DNA of 64,000 bases from Actinomycetota bacterium (GTDB taxonomy: Bacteria > Actinomycetota > Thermoleophilia > Solirubrobacterales > Solirubrobacteraceae). The position numbers were made by a program, and so were the translations under genes. The notes under the pieces are model-generated. The model worked only from the letters and a program-made list of their open reading frames with translations. It searched no databases and was not told the origin of the DNA. Position 1 is the stretch's first letter, and every line of letters begins with the position of its first letter. Below are positions 34,400-42,429 of this stretch, one piece after another. Location: positions 1-64,000 of the forward strand of contig VAYS01000012.1 of the NCBI GenBank assembly GCA_005883215.1, read 5' to 3'.

Positions 34400-35404
34400 G
34401 TGGCGGCTTTCCTGGCCTCGATCGGTGACACGGTCACCACCTTCCTGGACGCGGCCGGGCAGTTCTTCGTCGACCTGCTTCATCTGCATTGGATCTCGCT
34501 GCTGATCTCGCTGGCGCTGTTCTCGGGCTTTCTCGTCGCCCGGTCGCGCGCGACGTTCAATGCCCTGCGTGCCGCCTATCCCGAGGAGACCTTCCAGTGG
34601 CGGCGGGTGTGGGGCGCCTACGTCGCCGCCTTCGGCCTCAACGGGATCGTGCCCGCCGGCAGCGGAAGCATCGTCCAGCTGGTGTTGACCCGCAACTCGA
34701 TACCCAACTCGAGCTTCTCCACCGTGACCTCGGCGCTGTGCGTGGGCGCCATCTACGACGGCCTGATCTACACCGGCGCCACGGTCTACGCCCTCACCCA
34801 GGCGACGCTGCCCTTCCCCAAACCCAAGGACTTCGCCTCGCTGTCGTCGTTTGACCTGGCGTTCTTCTCCCGCCACCCCGGGGCTACGCTGTTCGCCCTG
34901 ACCCTGCTGGGCGAGCTGGTCGTCCTCGGCTTTGCCCTCCTGTCGGCGCGGGTGCGCGCCTTCTGGCTCAAGGTCCGCCAGGGGCTGGCGATCCTGCGCC
35001 AGCCCCGGCGCTACTTCGTGGGCATGATCCTGCCCCAGTCGCTGGGCTGGCTGTTGCGCATCGGCTCCTATTGGTACCTGCTGGAGGCCTTTCACATCGG
35101 CGGCTCTTTGCGGGGCGCCCTGCTCGTGCTCGCCGCTCAGGCGATCGCCTCCATCGTTCCCTTCACCCCCGGGGGGGTGGGGGTCCAGCAGGCGCTGCTG
35201 CTGGTGGCGTTCTCCTCGACCGGACACACCGACAGCGTGGCCGTGTTCTCGGTCGGCCAGCAGATTGCGACCACCGGGCTCACGCTGGCGCTCGGGTTCG
35301 TGGCGCTGGTGAGCATCTTTCGCTACCGCAGCTTCCGCGAGGTCGTCCGCGACACCCGCCGCACGCGGCAGGTCGAGCGCGCCGCCGAGACGACCCCGGC
35401 CTGA
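34400..35404 (+). CDS. LPG-synthase-TM-like / UPF0104 membrane protein
   Basis: A 334-aa multipass protein of the UPF0104/lysylphosphatidylglycerol-synthase TM (flippase-like) family, with about 8 TM helices. Family marks are NGIVPAGSGSIVQLVL in the early helices, SLGWLLRIGSYWYLLEAFHI in the middle and the strongly conserved VPFTPGGVGVQQALLL near residue 250. No aminoacyl-transfer domain follows, so it is likely a lipid or glycolipid transporter rather than a synthase (inference). GTG 34400 avoids overlap with the divergent GH2 gene. Polar residues dominate the tail. Confidence 0.88.
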   Translation: MAAFLASIGDTVTTFLDAAGQFFVDLLHLHWISLLISLALFSGFLVARSRATFNALRAAYPEETFQWRRVWGAYVAAFGLNGIVPAGSGSIVQLVLTRNSIPNSSFSTVTSALCVGAIYDGLIYTGATVYALTQATLPFPKPKDFASLSSFDLAFFSRHPGATLFALTLLGELVVLGFALLSARVRAFWLKVRQGLAILRQPRRYFVGMILPQSLGWLLRIGSYWYLLEAFHIGGSLRGALLVLAAQAIASIVPFTPGGVGVQQALLLVAFSSTGHTDSVAVFSVGQQIATTGLTLALGFVALVSIFRYRSFREVVRDTRRTRQVERAAETTPA

Positions 35405-35438
35405 GGCTGGTCGCTGCCGCCGTCGGCGGGCTCGGGGC

Positions 35439-36782
35439 TCAAGCGAACTGGAGGATGGTGATGACCAGCAGCGCGAGCGACAGCGTTGAGGTCCACAGCA
35501 CGGTGCCCGCGGCGAGCAGATCGAAACCGCGCCGGTTGCGATGCTCGCCCAGCAACTCGCGGTTCCGGGCCAGGCGCCAGATGAACACCAGGACGATGGG
35601 AAGCAGGGCTCCGTTGACGATCTGGACGCCGACCAACAGGCCGATGACCGGGATGCCGGGGATCATCGCCACCAGCGCCGAGACGGCGATGATGACCGTG
35701 ATGGCGCCCACGAACACCGGGGCCTCGCGCGGATCGCGGGACAGGCCCTTCTCGTACCCGAGTGCTTCGGCGATCACATAGGCGCCGGTAACTGGCAGCA
35801 CGGCGGCGGCCAGGAGGCTGGCTCCGAGCAGGCCGATGCCGAACAACAGCTCGGCGTACTGACCGGCGAAGGGCTTCAGCGCGCGCGCGGCGTCGGCGGC
35901 GGTGCCCACGTCGTGGCGCCCGTGCAAAAACAGGGTGGCGCCGGTGGCGATGATGATGAAGGCGGCGATCAGGTTGGCGAACAGCGAGCCGCTGATCACC
36001 TCGGCTCGCTCGGCGCCCAACCGCTCGGGTCCGATCCCCCGCTCCACCACCGCGGACTGGAGGTAGAGCTGCATGTAGGGGGTGATCGTGGTCCCTGCGG
36101 TGGCGATGAACAGCAGGATGTAGGTCGAGCTCAGGTGGATGCTGGGAGCGACCGACTGGCGGGCGACCTCGCCCCAATGGGGATGGGCCAGGATCGCCGC
36201 CACCGGGTAGGCGAGGAACGGGATCGTCATGGCCAGGAAGATGCGTTCGGCGACCTTGTAGGAGCCGCGCACCACCAGCGCCCAGATGGCGATGGCGGCC
36301 AAGGGCACCGAAACCTGCGCCGGCACGCCGGCCAACCCCAGCGCCGCCCCGGTACCGACGAAGTCCGAGGTGCAGATCCCGATGCTGGTCAGCAGGAAAG
36401 CGACAGAGGCCACCGCCGACCAGCGCACGCCGAACTGCTCGCGGATGAGCTCGGCCAGCCCCTTACCGGTGACCGCGCCCATGCGAGCGGCCATCTCCTG
36501 GACGACGACCAGGGAGACGGTGATGGGAATCATCACCCACAGCAGCCCGTAGCCGTACCGGGCGCCGTCGGACGCGTAGGTCGCGATCCCCCCGGCGTCG
36601 TTGCCGGCGTTGGCCGCGATCAGCCCGGGGCCGAGAAAGCCCAGCAGCGCGAGGAGCCGGAGCCGCGGTCTAGGTCGACCGCGAAGCGCCAGTACCTGGC
36701 GCAGGCGCCCCAGCCCAGCCCGCAGCGCGCGGCCGCGCGGCTGCGGGGCACTGTGCTCGTCGGCCCGTACTCGGACCGACAT
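35439..36782 (-). CDS. NRAMP-family transporter with altered metal site (possible Mg2+ transporter)
   Basis: A 447-aa SLC11/NRAMP-like protein with about 11 TM helices. Aligned by eye with canonical members, the TM1 metal motif DPGN reads DAGG (D62, A63, G64, G65), keeping the Asp but losing the Asn. The TM6 motif MPHN reads TPYM (T234-M237), losing the Met ligand that discriminates transition metals from Mg2+/Ca2+. These changes are those expected of NRAMP-related magnesium transporters (NRMT). The adjacent upstream gene encodes an MgtE-N/CBS protein. The Arg-rich N-terminus (about 40 aa) is cytoplasmic. Confidence 0.88.
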   Translation of the reverse strand: MSVRVRADEHSAPQPRGRALRAGLGRLRQVLALRGRPRPRLRLLALLGFLGPGLIAANAGNDAGGIATYASDGARYGYGLLWVMIPITVSLVVVQEMAARMGAVTGKGLAELIREQFGVRWSAVASVAFLLTSIGICTSDFVGTGAALGLAGVPAQVSVPLAAIAIWALVVRGSYKVAERIFLAMTIPFLAYPVAAILAHPHWGEVARQSVAPSIHLSSTYILLFIATAGTTITPYMQLYLQSAVVERGIGPERLGAERAEVISGSLFANLIAAFIIIATGATLFLHGRHDVGTAADAARALKPFAGQYAELLFGIGLLGASLLAAAVLPVTGAYVIAEALGYEKGLSRDPREAPVFVGAITVIIAVSALVAMIPGIPVIGLLVGVQIVNGALLPIVLVFIWRLARNRELLGEHRNRRGFDLLAAGTVLWTSTLSLALLVITILQFA

Positions 36783-36821
36783 CTCCGGAGAGCTCCACGG
36801 GCTGGGCGTGCATCGCCGGCC

Positions 36822-36827
36822 AGTCTA
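36822..36827 (-). promoter_or_regulatory. -10 box (TAGACT) upstream of the NRAMP gene
   Basis: TAGACT on the minus strand lies 39 nt before the NRAMP ATG. It also lies 8 nt before an out-of-frame ATG (36813) that opens a 47-codon ORF overlapping the NRAMP start. The transporter may therefore have its own promoter in addition to read-through from the MgtE-N gene. Confidence 0.4.
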
Positions 36828-36857
36828 GGGACTCGCGCCGGTCTGGCGCGGGCGCCC

Positions 36858-38150
36858 TCACTCGCTGCCCAGCAGCCCGAACCGCCGGCGCCAGCCGGTA
36901 GGGAGCATCACCTCGAGGACGTCATCGACGGTGACCACGCCCACCGGGCGGCCCGCTTCGTCGACCACCGGCGCCACCATCAGGTTGAAGTCGGCCATCA
37001 CCCGAGCCACCTCCTCGAAGTCGGCCTCGACGTCGAGCTGGGCGGCGACCGGTTGGGCGACGTCGACCAGTCGCTTCTCGGATGGCTCGCGCAGGAGCGC
37101 CGGCAGGGAGGCCGTTCCGGACAGATGCCCCTCGCCGTCGAGCGCGAAGACCGCCCCCAGGGCCTCGTCCGGGCACTGCGCGGCGCGCACCCGGTCCAGG
37201 GCGGCGCCCACGGTGGTTTCCGCGGACAGGGCCAGGAAGTCCGGGCTCATCAGGCCGCCCGCGGTCGCCGGATCGTGGCCCAGCAGCACGCGCAGCTTGC
37301 GCCGCTGGACATGGGGCAAGAGCTCGAGCACCGCTTGGCGCCGCTCGTCGTCGAGATCGTCGAGCAGGTCGGCGGCGTCGTCGGGCTCCATGGTGGCGAG
37401 CACCTGCGCCGCCTCGGCGTCGGAGCGCTCGTGCAGGAACTCGACCTGGTGCTGGGGGTCCAGCTCCTCAAACACGTCGGCCTCGAGCTCGCGGTCTGAC
37501 CCCACCGCCTCAATGATCTCCTCGCCCTCGGAATGGGAGGCCGCCTCCACCAGGTCGGCGATCTGCGCCGGGTGCAGCGTGGCCAGCTTGGGGTGGGGGA
37601 CCCGGAGGCGCAGGGTGGGAACGTGGCCGACGAACGGCTCGACGCTGGCCCAGTCCAGGAACTGCTCGGTTGTGATGCGGGCGCCAAACCGGCGCGGCAG
37701 CAGGCGCCGCAGGGCGCCCTTGAGGGTGGTGTCGACTCCGATCACCCGCCATACGCCGTCCACCTGGGCGAGCTCGATGTCGTTGGCCCGTACCAGGCGG
37801 GCGCCGTCGACGTTGATCAGCTGGCGGTCGAGCACGTCCTTGCGCAGGAGCACCTCGCCGGGGCGCCGCTCGAAGCGCCGCATGTGCAGGTGCTCCCCGG
37901 CGAGGCGCACCTGCCCGAACTCCAGCGCGGCGATGTGGTCGGCGGGGACGAACAGCTCGCGTTCGGCGAGGCGCACCCGCAGCCCGCTGATCGGGGGATA
38001 CCCGCGGTCGTCGAGACGGACGATCAGGTCGTCGACGCGACCGAGCTGCTCGCCGGCGCGGTCGAGCAGCGTGCCCGGCACCACCATCGAGAGGTGCAGC
38101 GTCGGCGCGACAGCCCGGTCTGGGGAGGCGGAAGCGGTCTCGCGCTCCAT
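36858..38150 (-). CDS. PRC-barrel / MgtE-N / CBS protein (stand-alone Mg2+ sensor)
   Basis: A soluble 430-aa protein lacking the MgtE membrane domain. Order: two PRC-barrel-like segments (about 18-145; GTLLDRAGEQLGRVDDLIV and ELAQVDGVWRVIGVD), an MgtE N-terminal superhelix (about 190-295; HPAQIADLVEAA, FEELDPQHQVEFL, MEPDDAADLLDDL), and a CBS pair (about 298-415; DPATAGGLMSPDF, GVVTVDDVLEVMLP). In MgtE these domains bind Mg2+ and gate the channel. ATG 38150 follows TAGGCT by 10 nt. The NRAMP-like gene follows 75 bp downstream on the same strand, so it may regulate that transporter in trans (inference). Confidence 0.9.
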   Translation of the reverse strand: MERETASASPDRAVAPTLHLSMVVPGTLLDRAGEQLGRVDDLIVRLDDRGYPPISGLRVRLAERELFVPADHIAALEFGQVRLAGEHLHMRRFERRPGEVLLRKDVLDRQLINVDGARLVRANDIELAQVDGVWRVIGVDTTLKGALRRLLPRRFGARITTEQFLDWASVEPFVGHVPTLRLRVPHPKLATLHPAQIADLVEAASHSEGEEIIEAVGSDRELEADVFEELDPQHQVEFLHERSDAEAAQVLATMEPDDAADLLDDLDDERRQAVLELLPHVQRRKLRVLLGHDPATAGGLMSPDFLALSAETTVGAALDRVRAAQCPDEALGAVFALDGEGHLSGTASLPALLREPSEKRLVDVAQPVAAQLDVEADFEEVARVMADFNLMVAPVVDEAGRPVGVVTVDDVLEVMLPTGWRRRFGLLGSE

Positions 38151-38160
38151 CGCTGCGGTC

Positions 38161-38166
38161 AGCCTA
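38161..38166 (-). promoter_or_regulatory. -10 box (TAGGCT) for the MgtE-N/CBS gene
   Basis: TAGGCT on the minus strand lies 10 nt before ATG 38150. This favours that start over the GTG at 38171, which overlaps the promoter. Confidence 0.5.
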
Positions 38167-38213
38167 CCCACACCCGGCCCGACCGAGCGCCCGCCGAGTG
38201 TCCGGGGTGGACC

Positions 38214-38627
38214 CTAGCCCGGCGCGGACCCGTCGGACTGGTGCTCGGAGAACGCCTTCTCGAGTCGCTCGATGACCTGCGGTATCTGGCGCCGCAGGTG
38301 GTCGAGGTCCCAGTGGGTGAAGGTGACCAGGCGCATCGGCGTCTTGGAGACGACGGTGGCGTTGCGAAGCGATCGTTCCATCACACCGGCCTCGCCGAAG
38401 ACCTCGCCCGGCCCCAGCTCGGCGATCTCCTTGCCGTCCTGGCGGACCGAGGCCTTGCCCTCCTGGATGATGAAGAAGTCGTAGGAGTAGTCGCCCTCGC
38501 GGACGATCTCCCGATCCTCGCCCACCGAGGCCTCCGCCGCCCGGGCGGCCAGGACCTTCAGATCCTCATCCGACAAATCGGAAAAGAAGGAGATGCTCTT
38601 CAGGACCTGCGGATCCACGCCAACCAC
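38214..38627 (-). CDS. cyclic nucleotide-binding domain protein
   Basis: A 137-aa protein consisting of one cNMP-binding (Crp-like) domain: FFSDLSDEDLKVLAARA at the N-terminus, IVREGDYSYDFFIIQEGKASV, then the phosphate-binding cassette GPGEVFGEAGVMERSLRNATV. The cassette has GE and the Arg that contacts the cyclic phosphate. No DNA-binding or effector domain follows. A CHASE2 cyclase is encoded about 20 kb away, but a link is speculative. GTG 38627 is preceded by AAGGGAG. It lies 63 bp upstream of the MgtE-N gene's ATG on the same strand. Confidence 0.9.
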   Translation of the reverse strand: MVGVDPQVLKSISFFSDLSDEDLKVLAARAAEASVGEDREIVREGDYSYDFFIIQEGKASVRQDGKEIAELGPGEVFGEAGVMERSLRNATVVSKTPMRLVTFTHWDLDHLRRQIPQVIERLEKAFSEHQSDGSAPG

Positions 38628-38798
38628 TCCCTTCTCGCTTTTCGTGCCCGCCGGGAGCGTGTAACTCGCACCCGTGGGGGCGGGTAACCTAGACCACCGT
38701 CCGCCGGGTGTGCGCGCGCTGTCGCACCGCCCAGGGCGAGGCCGGCGTCGAGCACCCTAACCGCCCGCGACGCGCGGCGCCAGGCGGACGGGCAACGC

Positions 38799-40451
38799 AT
38801 GCGACCGATCGCTGGGACAACCACACCGGGCCTGCGGCGCTCGTCGATGCTCGCCCCGCTGCTCGCCGCCGCGCTGGCGGGCGCCTGGCTGCTCATCCAG
38901 CTGCGGACCCCCGACCTGGCCGCCCAGGCCTACCGGGTCGGCCTGTTCGTCCGCGACGGCTTCGGCGTGTGGGACAACAACTGGTACGCCGGCCACCACC
39001 TACCCGGCTACAGCCTGCTGTTCCCGCCGCTCGCGGCGCTGCTTGGGCTGCGCGTCGTCGGAGCGCTGGGAGCCGTGGCCTCGGCGGTGCTGTTCGACCG
39101 TCTGGCCCGGGGCCACTTCGGCGCCCGGGCCCGGTGGGGGGTCCTGTGGTTCGCGGCGGCCACCGTCACCGACCTGTTGATCGGGCGCCTGACCTTTGGC
39201 CTCGGGGTGGCGCTGGGGCTTGGCGCGCTGCTTGCCCTCCAGCGCCAGCGCCGCTGGCTGGCGGTCGGGCTGGCCGTCCTGTGCGCCGCCGCCAGCCCGG
39301 TGGCGGGGGTGTTCCTGGTCCTGGCCGGGGCGGCCTACGCGCTTTCGACGCGGCGCTGGAGCGCCGGCTCCCTGGTGGTGCTGCCCGGGCTGGCGGTGGT
39401 TGGCGCCCTGGCCGTGGCCTTCCCCGAAGGGGGCCACCAGCCATTCTCAGGTGGGGCGTTTCGCGCGGCGCTGATCCTTCCCCTCCTGGCCATCGCCCTG
39501 GTGCCTCGCCGCGAGCGCACGCTGTGGGTGGGTGCCGCGCTGTATGCGCTGGCGGTGATCGCCTGCGACGCGTTTAGCACGCCGATGGGAGGAAACGTCG
39601 CCCGGCTGGGGGTGATGTTCTGTGGACCCCTGCTGCTGTGCGCCACCGCGCGCCTGCCGGCGGCCGAGCTCGACGGGCCGGCGCGCGCGCTGGTCTCGCG
39701 GCTGCCCGGGCGCCTGGCCTTCGCTCCGATCGTGGCGGTGGCGGCGGCGCTTGCCGTCTGGCAGTGGAACGGACCGGTGCGCGAAGTGGTTAAGGGCGTC
39801 TCCGACGACTCGGTCAGCTCCTCCTACTACCGACCCCTGATCGGCTTCCTGGATCGCCACCGCGACCCGGTGGCGCGCCTGGAGGTCCCGTTCACGCTGA
39901 CCCATTGGGACGCGGAGGTCCTGGGCCCGCGCTTTGCCCTGGCCCGGGGCTGGGAGCGCCAGCTGGACACCAAGTACGACGCCCTGTTCTACGACCACTC
40001 CCTTTCGCCCGGCTCCTACCGGGCCTGGCTGCTGGCGGCGGGCGTGCGCTACGTGGCCCTGCCCGACGTGCGCCTGGACCCGTCCAGCCGAGCCGAGGGC
40101 CAGCTGATCCGCGCTGGACTTCCTTTCCTGCGCCCGGTGTGGCACAGCGCCCACTGGCGGGTGTATGAGTTCGTGGACAGCCGGCCGCTCGCGACGGGAC
40201 CCGGCCGGCTGACCGAGCTCGGTGCGGAGGACTTTCGCCTCAGCGTGCGCCACGCCGGCTGGGTATGGGTGCGCGTGCACTTCACCCCCTATTGGCGCAT
40301 CGCCCAGGGCGCGGGCTGTGTTGAGCGCGCCGGGGGAGATTGGACCCTGGTCCGCTCGGATCGGCCGGGGCCGATGCGGGTGGTCGCCGACTTCAGCGTC
40401 GGCCGACTGTTTGACCGCGGCCCCCGCTGCACCGTCGGCGCGCAGGCGTGA
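38799..40451 (+). CDS. multipass membrane protein, glycosyltransferase-like topology
   Basis: A 550-aa membrane protein with about 8-9 TM helices in residues 15-325 and a C-terminal extracytoplasmic domain (about 335-550). WDNNWYAGHHLPGYSLLFPPLAALLG in the first loop resembles the short acidic/aromatic loop motifs of integral-membrane (GT-C/6-pyruvoyl-related) proteins. The C-terminal part (YRPLIGFLDRH; VPFTLTHWDAEVLGPRFALARGWERQLD) is typical of actinobacterial surface-glycan loci. The donor and acceptor are unknown. Its stop overlaps the next gene by 4 bp (GTGA), so it is coupled to the DMF-amidase-like gene. Confidence 0.75.
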   Translation: MRPIAGTTTPGLRRSSMLAPLLAAALAGAWLLIQLRTPDLAAQAYRVGLFVRDGFGVWDNNWYAGHHLPGYSLLFPPLAALLGLRVVGALGAVASAVLFDRLARGHFGARARWGVLWFAAATVTDLLIGRLTFGLGVALGLGALLALQRQRRWLAVGLAVLCAAASPVAGVFLVLAGAAYALSTRRWSAGSLVVLPGLAVVGALAVAFPEGGHQPFSGGAFRAALILPLLAIALVPRRERTLWVGAALYALAVIACDAFSTPMGGNVARLGVMFCGPLLLCATARLPAAELDGPARALVSRLPGRLAFAPIVAVAAALAVWQWNGPVREVVKGVSDDSVSSSYYRPLIGFLDRHRDPVARLEVPFTLTHWDAEVLGPRFALARGWERQLDTKYDALFYDHSLSPGSYRAWLLAAGVRYVALPDVRLDPSSRAEGQLIRAGLPFLRPVWHSAHWRVYEFVDSRPLATGPGRLTELGAEDFRLSVRHAGWVWVRVHFTPYWRIAQGAGCVERAGGDWTLVRSDRPGPMRVVADFSVGRLFDRGPRCTVGAQA

Positions 40452-42001
40452 GCGCCGGCCGCCGCGCCTCGCGGGCGCTGCTCGTCGCGGTGGCCCTGGG
40501 GGCGCCGCTCGGGGGATGCGGAGGAGGTCCGTCGGGATCGGCCGGCGGCGGGGAAGGGCAGGCGTCGCGCGCGCTGAGATGGCTGGTGCCGACCCACGGG
40601 TCGGCTCCCTCGGTGGCGCAGGAGAACGGACACCGCGGCACCGACGCCTGGCGCCTGCCCGGCGGGCACTCGCGCGGGCACATCGACGCCTACGTCTCGG
40701 CGCAAGACGCCCTGCCTGGCAGCGTGCAGCGCATCTACGTGCGCGCCCCCCGGGCCCGCACCGTGACCATGCGCATCTTTCGCATGGGCTGGTATGGCGG
40801 GGCGGGCGGGCGCGAGATCCTCACCACCGCGCCGCTGGCGGTCTCGCGCCAGCCGCCGTGCGCGCACGACCAGCGCACCGGGCTGACCGAGTGCCGCTGG
40901 CACCCCACTCTTTCGTTGACGCTTCCCCGCTCGCTGCCCAGCGGCGTCTACCTGGTCAAGATCGCCGATGACCGCCGGGGCGAGCGCTACTGCCTGTTCG
41001 TGCTCGAACCCGAGCGCCCCACACCGATGCTGGCCCAGATCTCCACCGCCAGCTGGGAGGCCTACAACTACTGGGGAGGCGACAGCCTGTATCCGGGCGG
41101 TCACCGGGTGGGGGTGACCGGCGGTACCCAGGGCGTCGAGGTCTCCTACGACCGCCCCTATGACAGCGTCGACGGGGCAGGGCAGTACTTCAGGGTCGAT
41201 GCCCCCACCGTGCGGTTCCTGGAACGCTACGGCTATCCGATCTCCTATATAACCGGGACCGGTCTTGACCGCTCACCCCGGCTCGCGCTCGGTGCCCGCG
41301 CGCTGATGGACATCGGTCACTCCGAGTACTGGTCCCAGCGCGCCGAGCGCGCTTTCGAGCGGGCGCGCGACCGGGGTATCAACCTGGCCTTCCTCAGCTC
41401 GGACACGCTCGCCTGGCGGGTGCGCTACGCGCCGGCCACCCCGTCCTCGAGCGAGACCGGCGAGCCGGGGCACGTGATCGTCGCCTACAAGGAGCGCGCG
41501 GCGCTGGATCCGGTACGGGCGCCGCCGACGGGCGCCTTTCCCCATAACGGGGCTCCGCTGACCGGGAGCGCCTACGTCGGCTGCATTACCGCACGGGTGC
41601 CGAATCGCCTGAAGGCCACCTATCGGCTCTACGCCTGGTCGCCTGCCCCCGGGCTATCGCCCCCCTGGCTGTTCGCCGGGACGGGGTTCACGCCCGGGGC
41701 GCGGGTGATGGGCATCCTCGGTTACGAGCTCGACCAGCGCGTGGCGGCCAGCCCGCCCGGGACCCAGGTGCTGGGATCGGGCAGCGCGCCGTGCATGTCT
41801 GGCGTGGGCCTGGGGCAGACCACCCTGTACCGGGCGGCGTCGGGGGCCCTGGTGTTCGCCACCGGGACGGTGGGGTGGGCGCTGGGTCTAGATCCCCAGC
41901 CTGACGTCTCCCCGGATGCTCCCCGGCGCGAGGATCCGCGCCTCATACGCCTCACCCGCAACCTGCTCGAGCGCGTCGTTCAGGGCCCGGCGGGCGCCTG
42001 A
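40448..42001 (+). CDS. lipoprotein with N,N-dimethylformamidase beta-like domain
   Basis: A 517-aa lipoprotein with lipobox LGGC at about residue 24. An N-terminal Ig-like domain (about 70-185; YVRAPRARTVTMRIFRMGWYGGAGG) is followed by the class-I-amidotransferase-like fold seen in the large subunit of N,N-dimethylformamidase: STASWEAYNYWGGDSLYP, YDRPYD, TVRFLERYGYPISYITGTGLD, DIGHSEYWSQRAERAFERA. In this secreted form the role is probably in surface-polymer processing (inference). It starts inside the stop of the preceding multipass gene. The C-terminus overlaps the convergent small gene by 22 bp. Confidence 0.8.
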   Translation: MSAGRRASRALLVAVALGAPLGGCGGGPSGSAGGGEGQASRALRWLVPTHGSAPSVAQENGHRGTDAWRLPGGHSRGHIDAYVSAQDALPGSVQRIYVRAPRARTVTMRIFRMGWYGGAGGREILTTAPLAVSRQPPCAHDQRTGLTECRWHPTLSLTLPRSLPSGVYLVKIADDRRGERYCLFVLEPERPTPMLAQISTASWEAYNYWGGDSLYPGGHRVGVTGGTQGVEVSYDRPYDSVDGAGQYFRVDAPTVRFLERYGYPISYITGTGLDRSPRLALGARALMDIGHSEYWSQRAERAFERARDRGINLAFLSSDTLAWRVRYAPATPSSSETGEPGHVIVAYKERAALDPVRAPPTGAFPHNGAPLTGSAYVGCITARVPNRLKATYRLYAWSPAPGLSPPWLFAGTGFTPGARVMGILGYELDQRVAASPPGTQVLGSGSAPCMSGVGLGQTTLYRAASGALVFATGTVGWALGLDPQPDVSPDAPRREDPRLIRLTRNLLERVVQGPAGA

Positions 42002-42429
42002 CGCCGCCCGGCCGGTGGGCCACCGGGGGTGGCGCGCCGGGGCGGGCGCGGCGCTCCGGCCACCCGGAACCTGACGGTGACTGCGGCGAAGCGGTTCTGG
42101 CGCACGCGGGCTTCGACGTCGCGTCCGGTGGGGGCGCCCGGGCGCGCCTCGCGGACCGGGTGCAGGATGTAGAACCCTGGAGCCAGGCGCAGGCGGAAGT
42201 GCCCGTCGACGCCGGCGCGGTGCCCGGTGACCACCTCGTGCGCGCCGCGGCGCGTGACCGTGACCAGGCCGGCGTAGGGGCGCCCGCCGAGCCGCACGTA
42301 GACGTCCAGGCCCGAAGTGGGCTCCGTAGATAGCAGGGCGACGACCACCATCGCCGCGATCAGCAGCCCGGGGACCACCGGCGAGCGCCACAGCCAGCTG
42401 CGTACCCCGCCGGCGTCTGCGCTCATCAT
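41980..42429 (-). CDS. single-TM protein with carboxypeptidase-regulatory-like (Ig) domain
   Basis: A 149-aa protein: short cytoplasmic N-terminus, one TM helix (about 19-38, VPGLLIAAMVVVALL), then a small extracytoplasmic beta domain (LDVYVRLGGRPYAGLVTVTRRG; GVDGHFRLRLAPGFYILHPV) like carboxypeptidase-regulatory (transthyretin-like) domains, and a Pro/Arg-rich tail. Function unknown. ATG 42429 overlaps the asnB stop (ATGA), so it is co-translated with asnB. Its 3' end overlaps the convergent DMF-amidase-like gene by 22 bp. Confidence 0.7.
   Translation of the reverse strand: MMSADAGGVRSWLWRSPVVPGLLIAAMVVVALLSTEPTSGLDVYVRLGGRPYAGLVTVTRRGAHEVVTGHRAGVDGHFRLRLAPGFYILHPVREARPGAPTGRDVEARVRQNRFAAVTVRFRVAGAPRPPRRATPGGPPAGRRQAPAGP

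Noticed and set aside
36670-36813. 47-codon ORF opening 8 nt after TAGACT, upstream of and overlapping the NRAMP start
   Set aside because: It has a plausible leaderless start, but it runs out of frame far into the transporter gene and its sequence looks like a shadow. I kept only the promoter.
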